NCBI GenBank assembly: GCA_022845955.1
Contig: AP025576.1
Coordinates: 1,550,001 to 1,614,000, forward strand
Origin: Lachnospiraceae bacterium
Lineage (GTDB): Bacteria > Bacillota > Clostridia > Lachnospirales > Lachnospiraceae
Direction: 5' to 3'
Length of the DNA stretch: 64,000 bases
The position numbers were made by a program, and so were the translations under genes. Below, one piece after another: positions 27,788 through 35,837 of the stretch (positions are counted from its first letter, which is position 1; every line of letters starts with the position of its first letter). Under the pieces are notes generated by a model, which was not told the DNA's origin, ran no database searches, and saw only the letters and a program-made list of their open reading frames with translations.

Positions 27788-27816
27788 TTGCAATGTATAA
27801 CCGTATTGTGTACAAT
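27788..27816 (+). promoter_or_regulatory. Promoter of the sufCB operon
   Basis: TTGCAA, 17-base spacer, TACAAT, 103 bases before the sufC start. Confidence 0.55.
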
Positions 27817-27860
27817 AAAATATGTGTGCCGGAGCGCACACTTGCAGTTTGGAAAAGGCA

Positions 27861-27891
27861 CAGGCAGGGGAATTCTCTGCCTGTATTTTTC
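27861..27891 (+). terminator. Attenuator-like terminator ahead of sufC
   Basis: CAGGCAG / CTGCCTG stem with ATTTTT after it, lying between promoter and sufC start codon. A leader hairpin GTGTGC / GCGCAC precedes it at 27823-27840. Candidate for conditional termination. Confidence 0.5.
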
Positions 27892-27918
27892 CTTTTAGGA
27901 AAGAGAAGAGGTGTATCT

Positions 27919-28674
27919 ATGCTTGAAGTAAAACATCTTTCATACACGGTGACGGAAAACCAGGAAACGCTTCCTATTGTTACCGATATCAGTTTTACCG
28001 TGAACGACGGGGAGATGCTGGTAATTACAGGCCCGAACGGAGGCGGTAAGTCTACCATAGCCAAGCTCCTTATGGGGATTATCAAAGAAACGGAAGGGAC
28101 GATCCTTCTGGACGGGAGGGATGTCACTCCCATGGGTATCGACGAGAGAGCCAATGCGGGAATCGGCTTTGCATTTCAGCAGCCCCCCGCTTTTAAGGGG
28201 ATGACTGTCCGCCGTCTTTTGAATCTGGCGGCGGGAGCTGAGCTTCCGGAGCATGTGAGCTGCCGGCTGCTTAGCAGCGTTGGGCTTTGTGCCAGGGAAT
28301 ATCTGGACAGGGAAGTGGATGCGACGCTGTCGGGCGGGGAAAGAAAGAGAGTGGAGATAGCCACAGTAATGGCAAAGGACCATAAGGTGAGTATCTTTGA
28401 CGAACCGGAGGCGGGAATTGATCTGTGGAGTTTTTCCATGCTGGTGAAACAGTTTGAGCAGATCCACAGGGAAAAGAAGGAAAGCCTGGTCCTTATTTCC
28501 CACCAGGAGCGGATCATCCGTATGGCTGACCGTATTATGGTGGTGCGGGACGGACGTGTGGAGAGCTGCGGCAGCAAAGAGAAAATCGCCCCTCAGCTTT
28601 TCCTTGACGGGGCCGGCTGTGCATGTCTGGACAGGGAAGGAGGAAACGGCAATGAAGCTGGATGCAGTTACTGA
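27919..28674 (+). CDS. sufC: Fe-S assembly ATPase SufC
   Basis: 251 residues from ATG 27919 with GAAGAGGTG. ABC-type ATPase: Walker A GPNGGGKST near residue 36, signature LSGGERKR, Walker B with the SufC-specific SIFDEPEAGIDL. Works with a SufB-type scaffold to build Fe-S clusters in the cytoplasm. The next gene starts inside its 3' end (23-base overlap). Confidence 0.93.
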   Translation: MLEVKHLSYTVTENQETLPIVTDISFTVNDGEMLVITGPNGGGKSTIAKLLMGIIKETEGTILLDGRDVTPMGIDERANAGIGFAFQQPPAFKGMTVRRLLNLAAGAELPEHVSCRLLSSVGLCAREYLDREVDATLSGGERKRVEIATVMAKDHKVSIFDEPEAGIDLWSFSMLVKQFEQIHREKKESLVLISHQERIIRMADRIMVVRDGRVESCGSKEKIAPQLFLDGAGCACLDREGGNGNEAGCSY

Positions 28675-29575
28675 CGGCGTATTACAGAAAATAGATGATA
28701 TGGGCTTTAAGCAGGAAGGCGCCTATAATCTGCGGTATAACGGGCAGCCCCTTTGTCATGGGGATACGGAGCATATCAGGATCCGGAGGAAAGAGGACAA
28801 GCAGGGGATTGACGTTTATATCAGCAGGGAAGCACAGGGAGAGCAGGTCCATATCCCGGTGGTGGTTTCCGCTTCGGGCATTACCGATGTGGTTTATAAT
28901 GATTTTTACGTGGAGGATGGAGCCAGTGTTATTATTGTAGCTGGCTGCGGGATCCATAATGACGGCTGCAATGACAGCCGCCACGATGGCATCCACGCTT
29001 TCCATGTGGGAAAAAATGCCAATGTGACCTATGCGGAAAAGCATTACGGAGAGGGAAAAGGAACCGGGGAAAAGATCCTGAACCCCGTGACACAGATCTA
29101 TCTGGAGGAAGGCGCGGTCTTTACCCTGGATACCGCCCAAATCGGCGGCGTGGATTCCACGGTGCGCAAGACGGAGGTTCATATGGAGGCGGATGCCAGG
29201 CTGTATGTGATGGAAAAGCTGATGACCCATGACAACCAGACTGCGGTATCCGATATGACGGTGGAAATGAATGGTGCAGGAAGTTCCGCCCAGATCGTTT
29301 CCCGTTCCGTGGCGAAAGGGCATTCCATCCAGACGTTCCATCCCATTGCCATAGGCAACGCGTTATGCCACGCCCATGTGCAGTGCGATTCCATTATCAT
29401 GGATAAGGCCCAGATTTCATCTATTCCCGAAATCAACGCCAGGGATATCGATGCCCAGATTATCCATGAGGCGGCTATCGGCAGGATCAACAATGAGCAG
29501 ATACTGAAGCTGCGTACCTTCGGCATGACGGAGGAAGAGGCGGAAGCCGTTATCATAGAAGACTTTTTAGCTTAA
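28652..29575 (+). CDS. SufB/SufD-family protein, short form (minimal Suf scaffold)
   Basis: 307 residues, much shorter than SufB (about 465) or SufD (about 430). ATG 28652 with AAGGAGG. The beta-helix core is present, and the key residues of SufB can be aligned: Cys in CDSIIMDKAQISS and the His-Glu of IHEAAIGRINNEQIL (like SufB HEATTSK). With only sufC beside it, this is a two-gene Suf-like system, comparable to the minimal SmsCB systems described in archaea and some bacteria. No sufD, sufS or sufU follows here, so the cysteine desulfurase must be elsewhere. Confidence 0.85.
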   Translation: MKLDAVTDGVLQKIDDMGFKQEGAYNLRYNGQPLCHGDTEHIRIRRKEDKQGIDVYISREAQGEQVHIPVVVSASGITDVVYNDFYVEDGASVIIVAGCGIHNDGCNDSRHDGIHAFHVGKNANVTYAEKHYGEGKGTGEKILNPVTQIYLEEGAVFTLDTAQIGGVDSTVRKTEVHMEADARLYVMEKLMTHDNQTAVSDMTVEMNGAGSSAQIVSRSVAKGHSIQTFHPIAIGNALCHAHVQCDSIIMDKAQISSIPEINARDIDAQIIHEAAIGRINNEQILKLRTFGMTEEEAEAVIIEDFLA

Positions 29576-29590
29576 ATGGAGATAAAATAA

Positions 29591-29645
29591 GACGGCGGTG
29601 CCGGAACAGGAAGCTTGCCAACCTGTATCCGGTGCCGTTTTTGTT
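29591..29645 (+). terminator. Terminator after sufCB
   Basis: GACGGCGGTGCCGG-ACAGG ... CCTGT-TCCGGTGCCGT, followed by TTTTTGTT. Strong stem. Confidence 0.8.
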
Positions 29646-29678
29646 CGTATAAGAGCGGCTTTTTTGCCCGGACAGATA

Positions 29679-29722
29679 GTAACCGTTCAGACGGCCCTTT
29701 ATGCCCTGCGGCATCCCCGTTT
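29679..29722 (+). repeat. Dispersed repeat, extended copy
   Basis: GTAACCGTTCAGACGGCCC, then TTTATGCCCTGCGGCATCCCC. Best match to the consensus of core plus extension. Confidence 0.65.
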
Positions 29723-29745
29723 CCTAAGCTGCCTTATTTTTATGC

Positions 29746-29774
29746 TGTTAAAAGAGGATGGTTTACGCTATAAT
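29746..29774 (+). promoter_or_regulatory. Promoter of the LytTR two-component genes
   Basis: TGTTAA, 17-base spacer, TATAAT; the start codon follows 35 bases downstream. Confidence 0.6.
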
Positions 29775-29808
29775 AGAAATGTTGCCAGAAAGAATGGGAG
29801 GCTTGAAA

Positions 29809-30537
29809 ATGGTACGTATTGCAGTATGTGATGATGTCAGGGAGATGTTGGGGATTTTATCGGAAATGGTGGGAAAAGAAGCGGAAAGGCTGTCTGAACC
29901 CTTTGAAATATGCTGCTTTACAAAAGGAAACTGCCTGCTGGAGGCGCATCATAAAAAGCCGTTTCAGATTATTTTCCTGGATATATCCATGCCGGGTATG
30001 AACGGATTTGAAGCTGCCGGAAGAATCGGTGAAAGGGACAGCAAGCCGTTCCTGGTATTCGTCACTTCCAGGGAAGAACTGGTGTTTGACTCCTTTGATT
30101 ACCGTCCGTTTTATTTTGTTCGGAAACGGGACTTGGAGGGTATGCATAAGGATATGGAAAAGATTTTCGAAAAGGTCAGGGAGTTCCGGCTGGAAGAAAA
30201 GGAATTTATATTGGAGCTGCCTTATAAACGGAAACGGAGCGTGCGCTGCAGGGATATCCTGTATCTTATCAGCGACGGCAACTATATGGTCTATATCCTG
30301 AATACGGGTGAAAATATTAAGATTCGTGGCACGATGAGGGATACGGAAAAGGAGCTGGAGGATTACCACTTTGTCAGGATCCATAAGCGGATATTGGTCA
30401 ACATGAGCTACATACAGACAATCGATACGGTGAAAAATGAAGTGTTCGGTGATAAGATAGGTTATCTGGAAATCGGGCGGAACTACAAACGGGATATTCT
30501 GGAAACGTATTTCGCTTATACCAGGAGCGTGCTATGA
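29809..30537 (+). CDS. LytTR-type response regulator (AgrA-like)
   Basis: 242 residues from ATG 29809 behind GGGAGG. Receiver domain residues 1-120 with acidic pair Asp8-Asp9 and phospho-acceptor Asp58 (IIFLDISMPG). LytTR DNA-binding domain about 135-235 (SVRCRDILYLISDGNYMVY, then FVRIHKRILVNMSYI). Such proteins bind paired direct repeats next to the -35 of target promoters. The histidine kinase gene overlaps its end by 4 bases. The likely target is the promoter at 31922, which has such repeats. Confidence 0.9.
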   Translation: MVRIAVCDDVREMLGILSEMVGKEAERLSEPFEICCFTKGNCLLEAHHKKPFQIIFLDISMPGMNGFEAAGRIGERDSKPFLVFVTSREELVFDSFDYRPFYFVRKRDLEGMHKDMEKIFEKVREFRLEEKEFILELPYKRKRSVRCRDILYLISDGNYMVYILNTGENIKIRGTMRDTEKELEDYHFVRIHKRILVNMSYIQTIDTVKNEVFGDKIGYLEIGRNYKRDILETYFAYTRSVL

Positions 30538-31853
30538 ATGCGCTCATGCTGAATGTGACGCAAAATATGCTGTTCTTTCTGGAAGCCTTCAGTGTCTCTT
30601 ATTTTCTTCTCCGCTTCTGCGGCTGTAAATGTAAAGAGCATCAGAGACAGGTGCTGGTATTCCAGACGATGGTAATGGCGGTTCTGTGTACCTTGTCCCC
30701 CTATATTCCGCGGTATCTGGTTTTTATCGGTGCGGCCTATATGCCCTGCCTGATCCTGTTTTCCATCTTTTTCCTGAACGGAGGCTTCGGTCAGAAGCTG
30801 AAAGCCTGCCTGCTGGTCCTTTGCGTTAAAATGCTTACCCTTCTCGCGGCTTTTTTCATAACGGCGCGCAGCGGCGGATGGACTGCACAGGAGTTATATA
30901 ACGGGCATGGATGGCATCATATAGCGGTTATGATCCTGCAGAGAGGCTTTCTGGTGGTCATGCTCGGCTGGATTCTCAGGACGGAGGGGAAATACCGGGT
31001 CCAGATGAAATTGCTGGAAAAGGGAGTGGTGCTGTCCAACCTGTTCATGTCGGCGGCCTCCTTTGCTATCATCCACCTCATCAGCTACGGGAATATCAAC
31101 AGGGAATGGAAGGCCTATCTGTTCATCCTTTCCCTGCTGTGCCTGGTGGTGATGAACGGCATTACCTTTTATCTGTTGGAGAAGCTGAACCAGAAAAATG
31201 AGCTGGCTTCGGATAACAAAATGCTCCGGCAGAGAGTGATGTATTATGAGAACCACCTGGAACAGGCCTATGATCAGATTGAAGAACTTAAGCAACTGCG
31301 TCACGACATCCGGCATTCCTACCAGCTTATCAGCAATCTGGCCGGGCAGGGGAAGAGCAGGGAAGTGGAACAGTATGTGTCTGAGATTCTGGAGGTGGTG
31401 AACCGGGAGGATTATGTGGTAACCACGGGAAACGGGTTTGTGGATTCCATGCTCTGCTACAAACTTAATTTTGCGGCCAAAAAAGGAATACAGGTCTGCC
31501 ATACCGTCACCGCCGGCCTGGAAGGAATCAATAATGTGGATTGCTGCAACCTGATAGGAAATCTGATAGACAATGCCGTGGAGGCAAGCCTGAAACTGCC
31601 TGCGGAGAGGCGGAAGCTGGAACTGTTTATCAAAGGGGATCCCCACAAGCTGCTCATCCAGGTGAAAAATGCGCTTGCGGCCTCGGTCCTGGACACCAAT
31701 TCGGATCTGCTTACCCAGAAGGAGGACAAGGATGTCCATGGTTACGGAATCCGGATTATCCGCAGGATTGCGTCCCAGTATAACGGATGTGTCCGGTTTT
31801 CGGAGGAAAACGGCTGTTTTTGTGCGGAAGTCATGCTTTTTCGTAATACATAA
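30534..31853 (+). CDS. GHKL sensor histidine kinase (AgrC-like)
   Basis: 439 residues. Five to six membrane helices in the first 200 residues, a coiled-coil (about 215-255), the phospho-acceptor His in LRHDIRHSYQ, and the GHKL ATPase with N-box NLIGNLIDNAVEAS and G-box VHGYGIRIIRRIA. AgrC-type kinases usually sense peptides or membrane signals. No agrB/agrD-like processing gene is seen nearby, so the signal is open. Coupled to the regulator gene by an ATGA overlap. Confidence 0.88.
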   Translation: MNALMLNVTQNMLFFLEAFSVSYFLLRFCGCKCKEHQRQVLVFQTMVMAVLCTLSPYIPRYLVFIGAAYMPCLILFSIFFLNGGFGQKLKACLLVLCVKMLTLLAAFFITARSGGWTAQELYNGHGWHHIAVMILQRGFLVVMLGWILRTEGKYRVQMKLLEKGVVLSNLFMSAASFAIIHLISYGNINREWKAYLFILSLLCLVVMNGITFYLLEKLNQKNELASDNKMLRQRVMYYENHLEQAYDQIEELKQLRHDIRHSYQLISNLAGQGKSREVEQYVSEILEVVNREDYVVTTGNGFVDSMLCYKLNFAAKKGIQVCHTVTAGLEGINNVDCCNLIGNLIDNAVEASLKLPAERRKLELFIKGDPHKLLIQVKNALAASVLDTNSDLLTQKEDKDVHGYGIRIIRRIASQYNGCVRFSEENGCFCAEVMLFRNT

Positions 31854-31881
31854 ACGTTACGGTTCATTCCGTAATCAATAA

Positions 31882-31915
31882 GACGGAATCTCCCAACATT
31901 TGACGGGATCTCCCA
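31882..31915 (+). promoter_or_regulatory. Paired direct repeats, candidate LytTR operator
   Basis: GACGGAATCTCCCA (31882-31895) and GACGGGATCTCCCA (31902-31915), repeated at 20 bases, ending 6 bases upstream of a TTGACA. Position and periodicity fit a LytTR (AgrA-type) activator site. Confidence 0.6.
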
Positions 31916-31921
31916 TTATCA

Positions 31922-31949
31922 TTGACAAAAAGCCAAAAATTGATACTAT
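31922..31949 (+). promoter_or_regulatory. Promoter of the small protein / J-TPR / HscC genes
   Basis: TTGACA, 16-base spacer, TACTAT, 57 bases before the start codon of the small protein. Perfect -35. Confidence 0.6.
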
Positions 31950-32005
31950 TATTTATAGATTTTTGTTAGTTTTTTGCAAATATAATGGGAAAAGGAGAAG
32001 AAGGT

Positions 32006-32242
32006 ATGACAGCGAGGGGGTCCGGCATGGAGGAGTACGCGGCATTTGTATCGGAACTATACAAAATGCCATTTTCTATTTCCGATATGCCGGAGAAGAA
32101 AAAGCAGTATCACAGAAAAAAGGGGTTGGAGAAAAAGAGCGCCTCTGAAATGATGTTTTCGGATGGAAGTTTTATAAACTATGGTTCGGGAAATTCAGGG
32201 CATCAGGGAATGCCGTCCGTCCTTACCTTTCAGGGCAGCTGA
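32006..32242 (+). CDS. Uncharacterised 78-residue protein
   Basis: Start at ATG 32006 with AAAGGAGAAGAAGG just before; an ATG seven codons upstream has no site. Not recognised. The first 40 residues are charged and probably helical (MEEYAAFVSELYKMPFSIS), the centre is very basic (KKKQYHRKKGLEKK), and the tail is Gly/Ser-rich (FINYGSGNSGHQGMPS). No signal peptide or membrane segment. It follows a putative LytTR-controlled promoter and precedes the J-TPR gene, so it may be a partner or substrate of the chaperone pair. This is inference. Confidence 0.65.
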   Translation: MTARGSGMEEYAAFVSELYKMPFSISDMPEKKKQYHRKKGLEKKSASEMMFSDGSFINYGSGNSGHQGMPSVLTFQGS

Positions 32243-32245
32243 TTT

Positions 32246-32280
32246 CAAAATCCGGGGATTTTATTCCCGGATTTTGTTGA
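32246..32280 (+). terminator. Partial terminator between small protein and J-TPR gene
   Basis: Perfect 11-bp stem CAAAATCCGGG / CCCGGATTTTG with a 9-base loop; only a short TTTTGTT tail. Likely lets some transcription through to the J-TPR gene. Confidence 0.6.
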
Positions 32281-32342
32281 TCCCGGGGGCAAACGGGATT
32301 AAAATGGGAACATGTTGACAGCATAAAAAGGACGGTATTACT

Positions 32343-35300
32343 ATGGATGAAAAGCAGGTTTGGCTGGTTCTGGAAACAGAGGCTACGAAGGACGAAGAGG
32401 AGATTAAGAGGGCATACCGGCAAAAGCTGGTCCGCACCAATCCCGAGGATGATCCGGAGGGGTTTAAACGGCTGCGGGAGGCTTTTGAACAGGCGCTGCG
32501 TCTGGCGTCAGAAGAGGATCGGGCGGCGGAGGAAATCTGGGAGGGGCCGGTAGGGGACTGGCTTTCGGAGATCCGGGAAGTCTATGCCCGGCTGCCGCTT
32601 CGGACGGATGAGCTGCGCTGGAGGGACTTGCTTAACAGGGAGGTCTGTGTAAACCTGGAGACTATGCTGGACGCCAGGGAAGCTTTGCTGCAGTTTTTGA
32701 CGGATCATTTCCGGCTTCCGGGGAACATATGGAAGATTGTGGATGAAAAGCTGTCCCTGCAGGAGGATATGGAGGATCTGCGGAGGCGTTTCCCGGAGGA
32801 TTTTCTTACCTATATCCAGAGCAAATGCACCCAGGAGGAGTGGTTCCCTTTCCGGCTGTTTGAAGGGCCGGAGGATGGGGATTATGATACCTGGCTCAAC
32901 TGCTTCTATGAAATGCGGAATGCCTGGAGGGAGGGAAAGACGGAGGAGACGAAGGCCCTGTACCGCGATCTGGAGAAAACCGGCGTTTATCATCCTTATC
33001 AGGATGCCGTTTATGCGGCGGTGCTGGTACAGCAGGAGGAAACAGAAAAAGCAAGGGAACGTTTGCTGGCAGCTGTGGAAAAAGCGCCGGAGGATGCCTG
33101 GCTGCGTGATATTTCCGGACAGGTGAAAGCGGCGGCGGGGGATGAGGAAGGGGCTTACCGGGATTTTCTGGCGGTTCTGGAAACGGATCCCGATAACTAT
33201 ATGGCAGGCCTTCGCTGCGGGCAGTATGAGAGCGGTCACGGGAAAGAGGAGGAAGCGAAGAAACGCTTGATCCATCTGTTGGACAGCGGCTATGATACGC
33301 CTGATGTGAGAACGGCCATCCGTGAAGTGAACAAACGGCTGATTCCCGTTTACCGGGAAAAATGGGAGGCGGATAAGGAAGATTTGTCCCTGTTTTTCAA
33401 GCTGGGCTGGTGCCTTCTGCAGAACGAAGAAAACCGGCTTGGAGTCCGGCTGATGGAGACGATTGTCCCGGATGATAAAAACGAGGCGGAATACCACAGT
33501 CTGCTGGGACGCTTTTTTTATAATGAAAAAGCGTATTCCCTGGCGGAAAAGCAATTCGGGGAGTGGATCGAAAGCATCCGCAGGGAAAAGCCGGAGGAGG
33601 AATCGCAAAAGCAGGAGCTGCCCGCCCGGTTTGCAACCGCATACAGCCTTCTGGCGGCCTCCCGCAAAATGCAGGAAAATTATGCGGGTGCCCTGGAGGC
33701 GGTGAAGGAGGCGCTGTCCCACAAGGAGGAGACGAATTTCTTCCAGATGGAGGCAGATGTTCTTTTGAAGCTGGGAAGGTATCAGGAAAGCGTGGATGTA
33801 TGCGACCGCATTCTGGAAAAGGATAAGGGCTGGCTGCCCGCGCTGGCGGTCAGACAGGAAGCTTATTACGAACTGCATATGGCCCAGCAGGTAGTGGATG
33901 ATTTTTATGCCATAAAAGAGATCTATGCGGGACTGGCAAAGCCGTATGAACTGGCGGCCGAGGTTTTCCACAGGTACCGGCAGTATAAGGATGCGCTGCA
34001 TATTCTGGATCAGGCGGAGGAAGCGGGTGTAACCAGCAGGAAGCTGGAGCTGCTGCGGATAAAGGTGCGGCGGATGACGGCGGAGGGAAAGGAAGCTAAT
34101 GAGGAAGTGTACCGGCTGGCCGCAGCGCTTCTTTCCGGGCTGGAAGAGGATGAGAAGCAGCTGAAGGAGAAGGCGGAGAACGGCGTCCTGCCGGAAAAAG
34201 AAAGAGAAAAGCTGGAACAGCAGGAAGCGGAGGTTTTCCGGGAAATGGCCCTGTGCCAGGCAGGCATGGGGGATCTCAAAGCGGCCCTGGATCGGATCGG
34301 GGCGGCTGTCCGTCTGGATCCTTCCTATACCCATATCTGGGTGAAGGGAGATCTGCTTTACCAGAACGGTTCCTGGTCCAAGGCGCTGGAAGCTTATGAA
34401 GAGGTAAGGGAAATCCTCCCGGAAAATGCGGATATCTGGACGGATATGGCGGCCTGCTATAAGAATACCTCCCGGGAGGATAAGGAAATCGAATGCCTGG
34501 AGCAGGCAGTGCGCCTGAATCCCGCACATCCCCGGGCTTACGGAAGGCTGGCGGCCTGCTACCGGGAAAAATACGGGCAGCGGGAGCAGAAGGAGGACTA
34601 CGACAAGGCGCTTGCTTACAGCAATAAACAGCTGGAGCAGACGCCCGAAGCCTATTACTATATTGAACGGGGGCAGCTTTTTATAGAAAGCGGCGAGTGG
34701 CAGAAGGCGGAAGCGGATTTTGAGAAAGCGGCACAGCTGGATCCGGATAATGCCTATGCGTATTATAATTGGGGCTGTTCCTGTAAATACAGCGGCAGGT
34801 ACGAGGAAGCGGCCCGGCTGTTGGAGAAGGCGGTTTCCCTGCGCACACCGAAGGAATCCCTTGTCTTTTTCAGAGGGCTTGGGGACTGCTATGAGCGGAT
34901 GCGCCGGTTTGACAAGGCAGCAGCCGCCTATGAGCAGAATAAAGCCGAGTTCCCGGAAAATGCGTCGGTGCGCTGGGATTTGGCGGAGCTTTACTGCAAA
35001 ATCGGGACGGAAGAGATGCTTGACAGGGCTGTCCGGGAAACCGAAGATATCCTGAAGCTGAAAAATATACGCCGGGCCTATTATCTGGTGAAGCTGGCCG
35101 GGATTTACCGGCTGAAGGAGGCATATGGGAAGGCGGAAGAGATATGTGAAAAGGCCCTGCAGGAGGAGCCTGGCTATTCCCGTGCCTGTATGGAGCTGGC
35201 GGAGCTTTATCTGGAGAACATGAAAAACAGCAGGAAGGCCCTGAAAACTATGAAAAACGCAATCGCATCCCTCCGGGAGAGCGATGCTCTTTATGCGGAC

Positions 35301-35837
35301 TGCCTCCGGGTGATGACGCAGATCCTGGGGACCAGGGGCAGCTGGAAGGCGGCCCGCAGCTATGGGGATAAGGTTATCGGCATCTGGGAGAAGGAATACG
35401 GCTCGCTCCGGGCTTATCTGGGCATGAAAAAATACAGGAATGCCAGGCTGTATCTGTTGGGCAAGATCTATTACTTTTCAGGACGCCTTACCGAAGCGTC
35501 GGACTGTTTCCGGGCCATGACCCCGTGCCTGAAGGGACCGGAAGACGGAGGGAAGGAGCCGGCCGGCGGGGAAAGCGGAATGTGCCGGCACTGCAGCAGC
35601 CGGGACTGCTGGGAATATTATGCGGGGCAGGGCCTGCTGGCGGAAGCGGCGGGGGATTATGCGGCGGCCTGCACTTATTACAGGACGGCGCTGGAAATTG
35701 ACGGCAGTGACAGCGCAACGAGAAGCCGGTTCGAGGCATGCAGGGAAGAAGCGGAGGCAAAGAACCGGCAGCCGGGCTTTTTCCTGAAAAAGAAGGTATT
35801 TGGCGGAAAGGATAACGAGCATGATAATAGGAATTGA
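32343..35837 (+). CDS. J-domain-like/TPR protein with degenerate HPD motif
   Basis: 1164 residues. The first 60 residues resemble a J domain (helix with EEEIKRAYRQKL, then a loop and EGFKRLREAFEQAL), but the HPD tripeptide is replaced by Asn33-Pro34-Glu35-Asp36, so classical stimulation of Hsp70 ATPase may be lost or altered. From about residue 200 to the end there are many TPR-like helical repeats (e.g. AEADFEKAAQLDPDNAYAYYNWG, ARLLEKAVSLRTPKESLVFFRGLG). A CxxC/CxxxC cluster (MCRHCSSRDCWEYY) near residue 1080 could bind metal. The gene ends 17 bases inside the HscC gene. Probably a scaffold or cochaperone for it. No membrane segment. Confidence 0.85.
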   Translation: MDEKQVWLVLETEATKDEEEIKRAYRQKLVRTNPEDDPEGFKRLREAFEQALRLASEEDRAAEEIWEGPVGDWLSEIREVYARLPLRTDELRWRDLLNREVCVNLETMLDAREALLQFLTDHFRLPGNIWKIVDEKLSLQEDMEDLRRRFPEDFLTYIQSKCTQEEWFPFRLFEGPEDGDYDTWLNCFYEMRNAWREGKTEETKALYRDLEKTGVYHPYQDAVYAAVLVQQEETEKARERLLAAVEKAPEDAWLRDISGQVKAAAGDEEGAYRDFLAVLETDPDNYMAGLRCGQYESGHGKEEEAKKRLIHLLDSGYDTPDVRTAIREVNKRLIPVYREKWEADKEDLSLFFKLGWCLLQNEENRLGVRLMETIVPDDKNEAEYHSLLGRFFYNEKAYSLAEKQFGEWIESIRREKPEEESQKQELPARFATAYSLLAASRKMQENYAGALEAVKEALSHKEETNFFQMEADVLLKLGRYQESVDVCDRILEKDKGWLPALAVRQEAYYELHMAQQVVDDFYAIKEIYAGLAKPYELAAEVFHRYRQYKDALHILDQAEEAGVTSRKLELLRIKVRRMTAEGKEANEEVYRLAAALLSGLEEDEKQLKEKAENGVLPEKEREKLEQQEAEVFREMALCQAGMGDLKAALDRIGAAVRLDPSYTHIWVKGDLLYQNGSWSKALEAYEEVREILPENADIWTDMAACYKNTSREDKEIECLEQAVRLNPAHPRAYGRLAACYREKYGQREQKEDYDKALAYSNKQLEQTPEAYYYIERGQLFIESGEWQKAEADFEKAAQLDPDNAYAYYNWGCSCKYSGRYEEAARLLEKAVSLRTPKESLVFFRGLGDCYERMRRFDKAAAAYEQNKAEFPENASVRWDLAELYCKIGTEEMLDRAVRETEDILKLKNIRRAYYLVKLAGIYRLKEAYGKAEEICEKALQEEPGYSRACMELAELYLENMKNSRKALKTMKNAIASLRESDALYADCLRVMTQILGTRGSWKAARSYGDKVIGIWEKEYGSLRAYLGMKKYRNARLYLLGKIYYFSGRLTEASDCFRAMTPCLKGPEDGGKEPAGGESGMCRHCSSRDCWEYYAGQGLLAEAAGDYAAACTYYRTALEIDGSDSATRSRFEACREEAEAKNRQPGFFLKKKVFGGKDNEHDNRN

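Noticed and set aside
32508..34529. 673-codon open frame opposite the J-TPR gene
   Set aside because: Long only because of high GC third positions; the plus-strand protein has clear TPR structure and a ribosome site.
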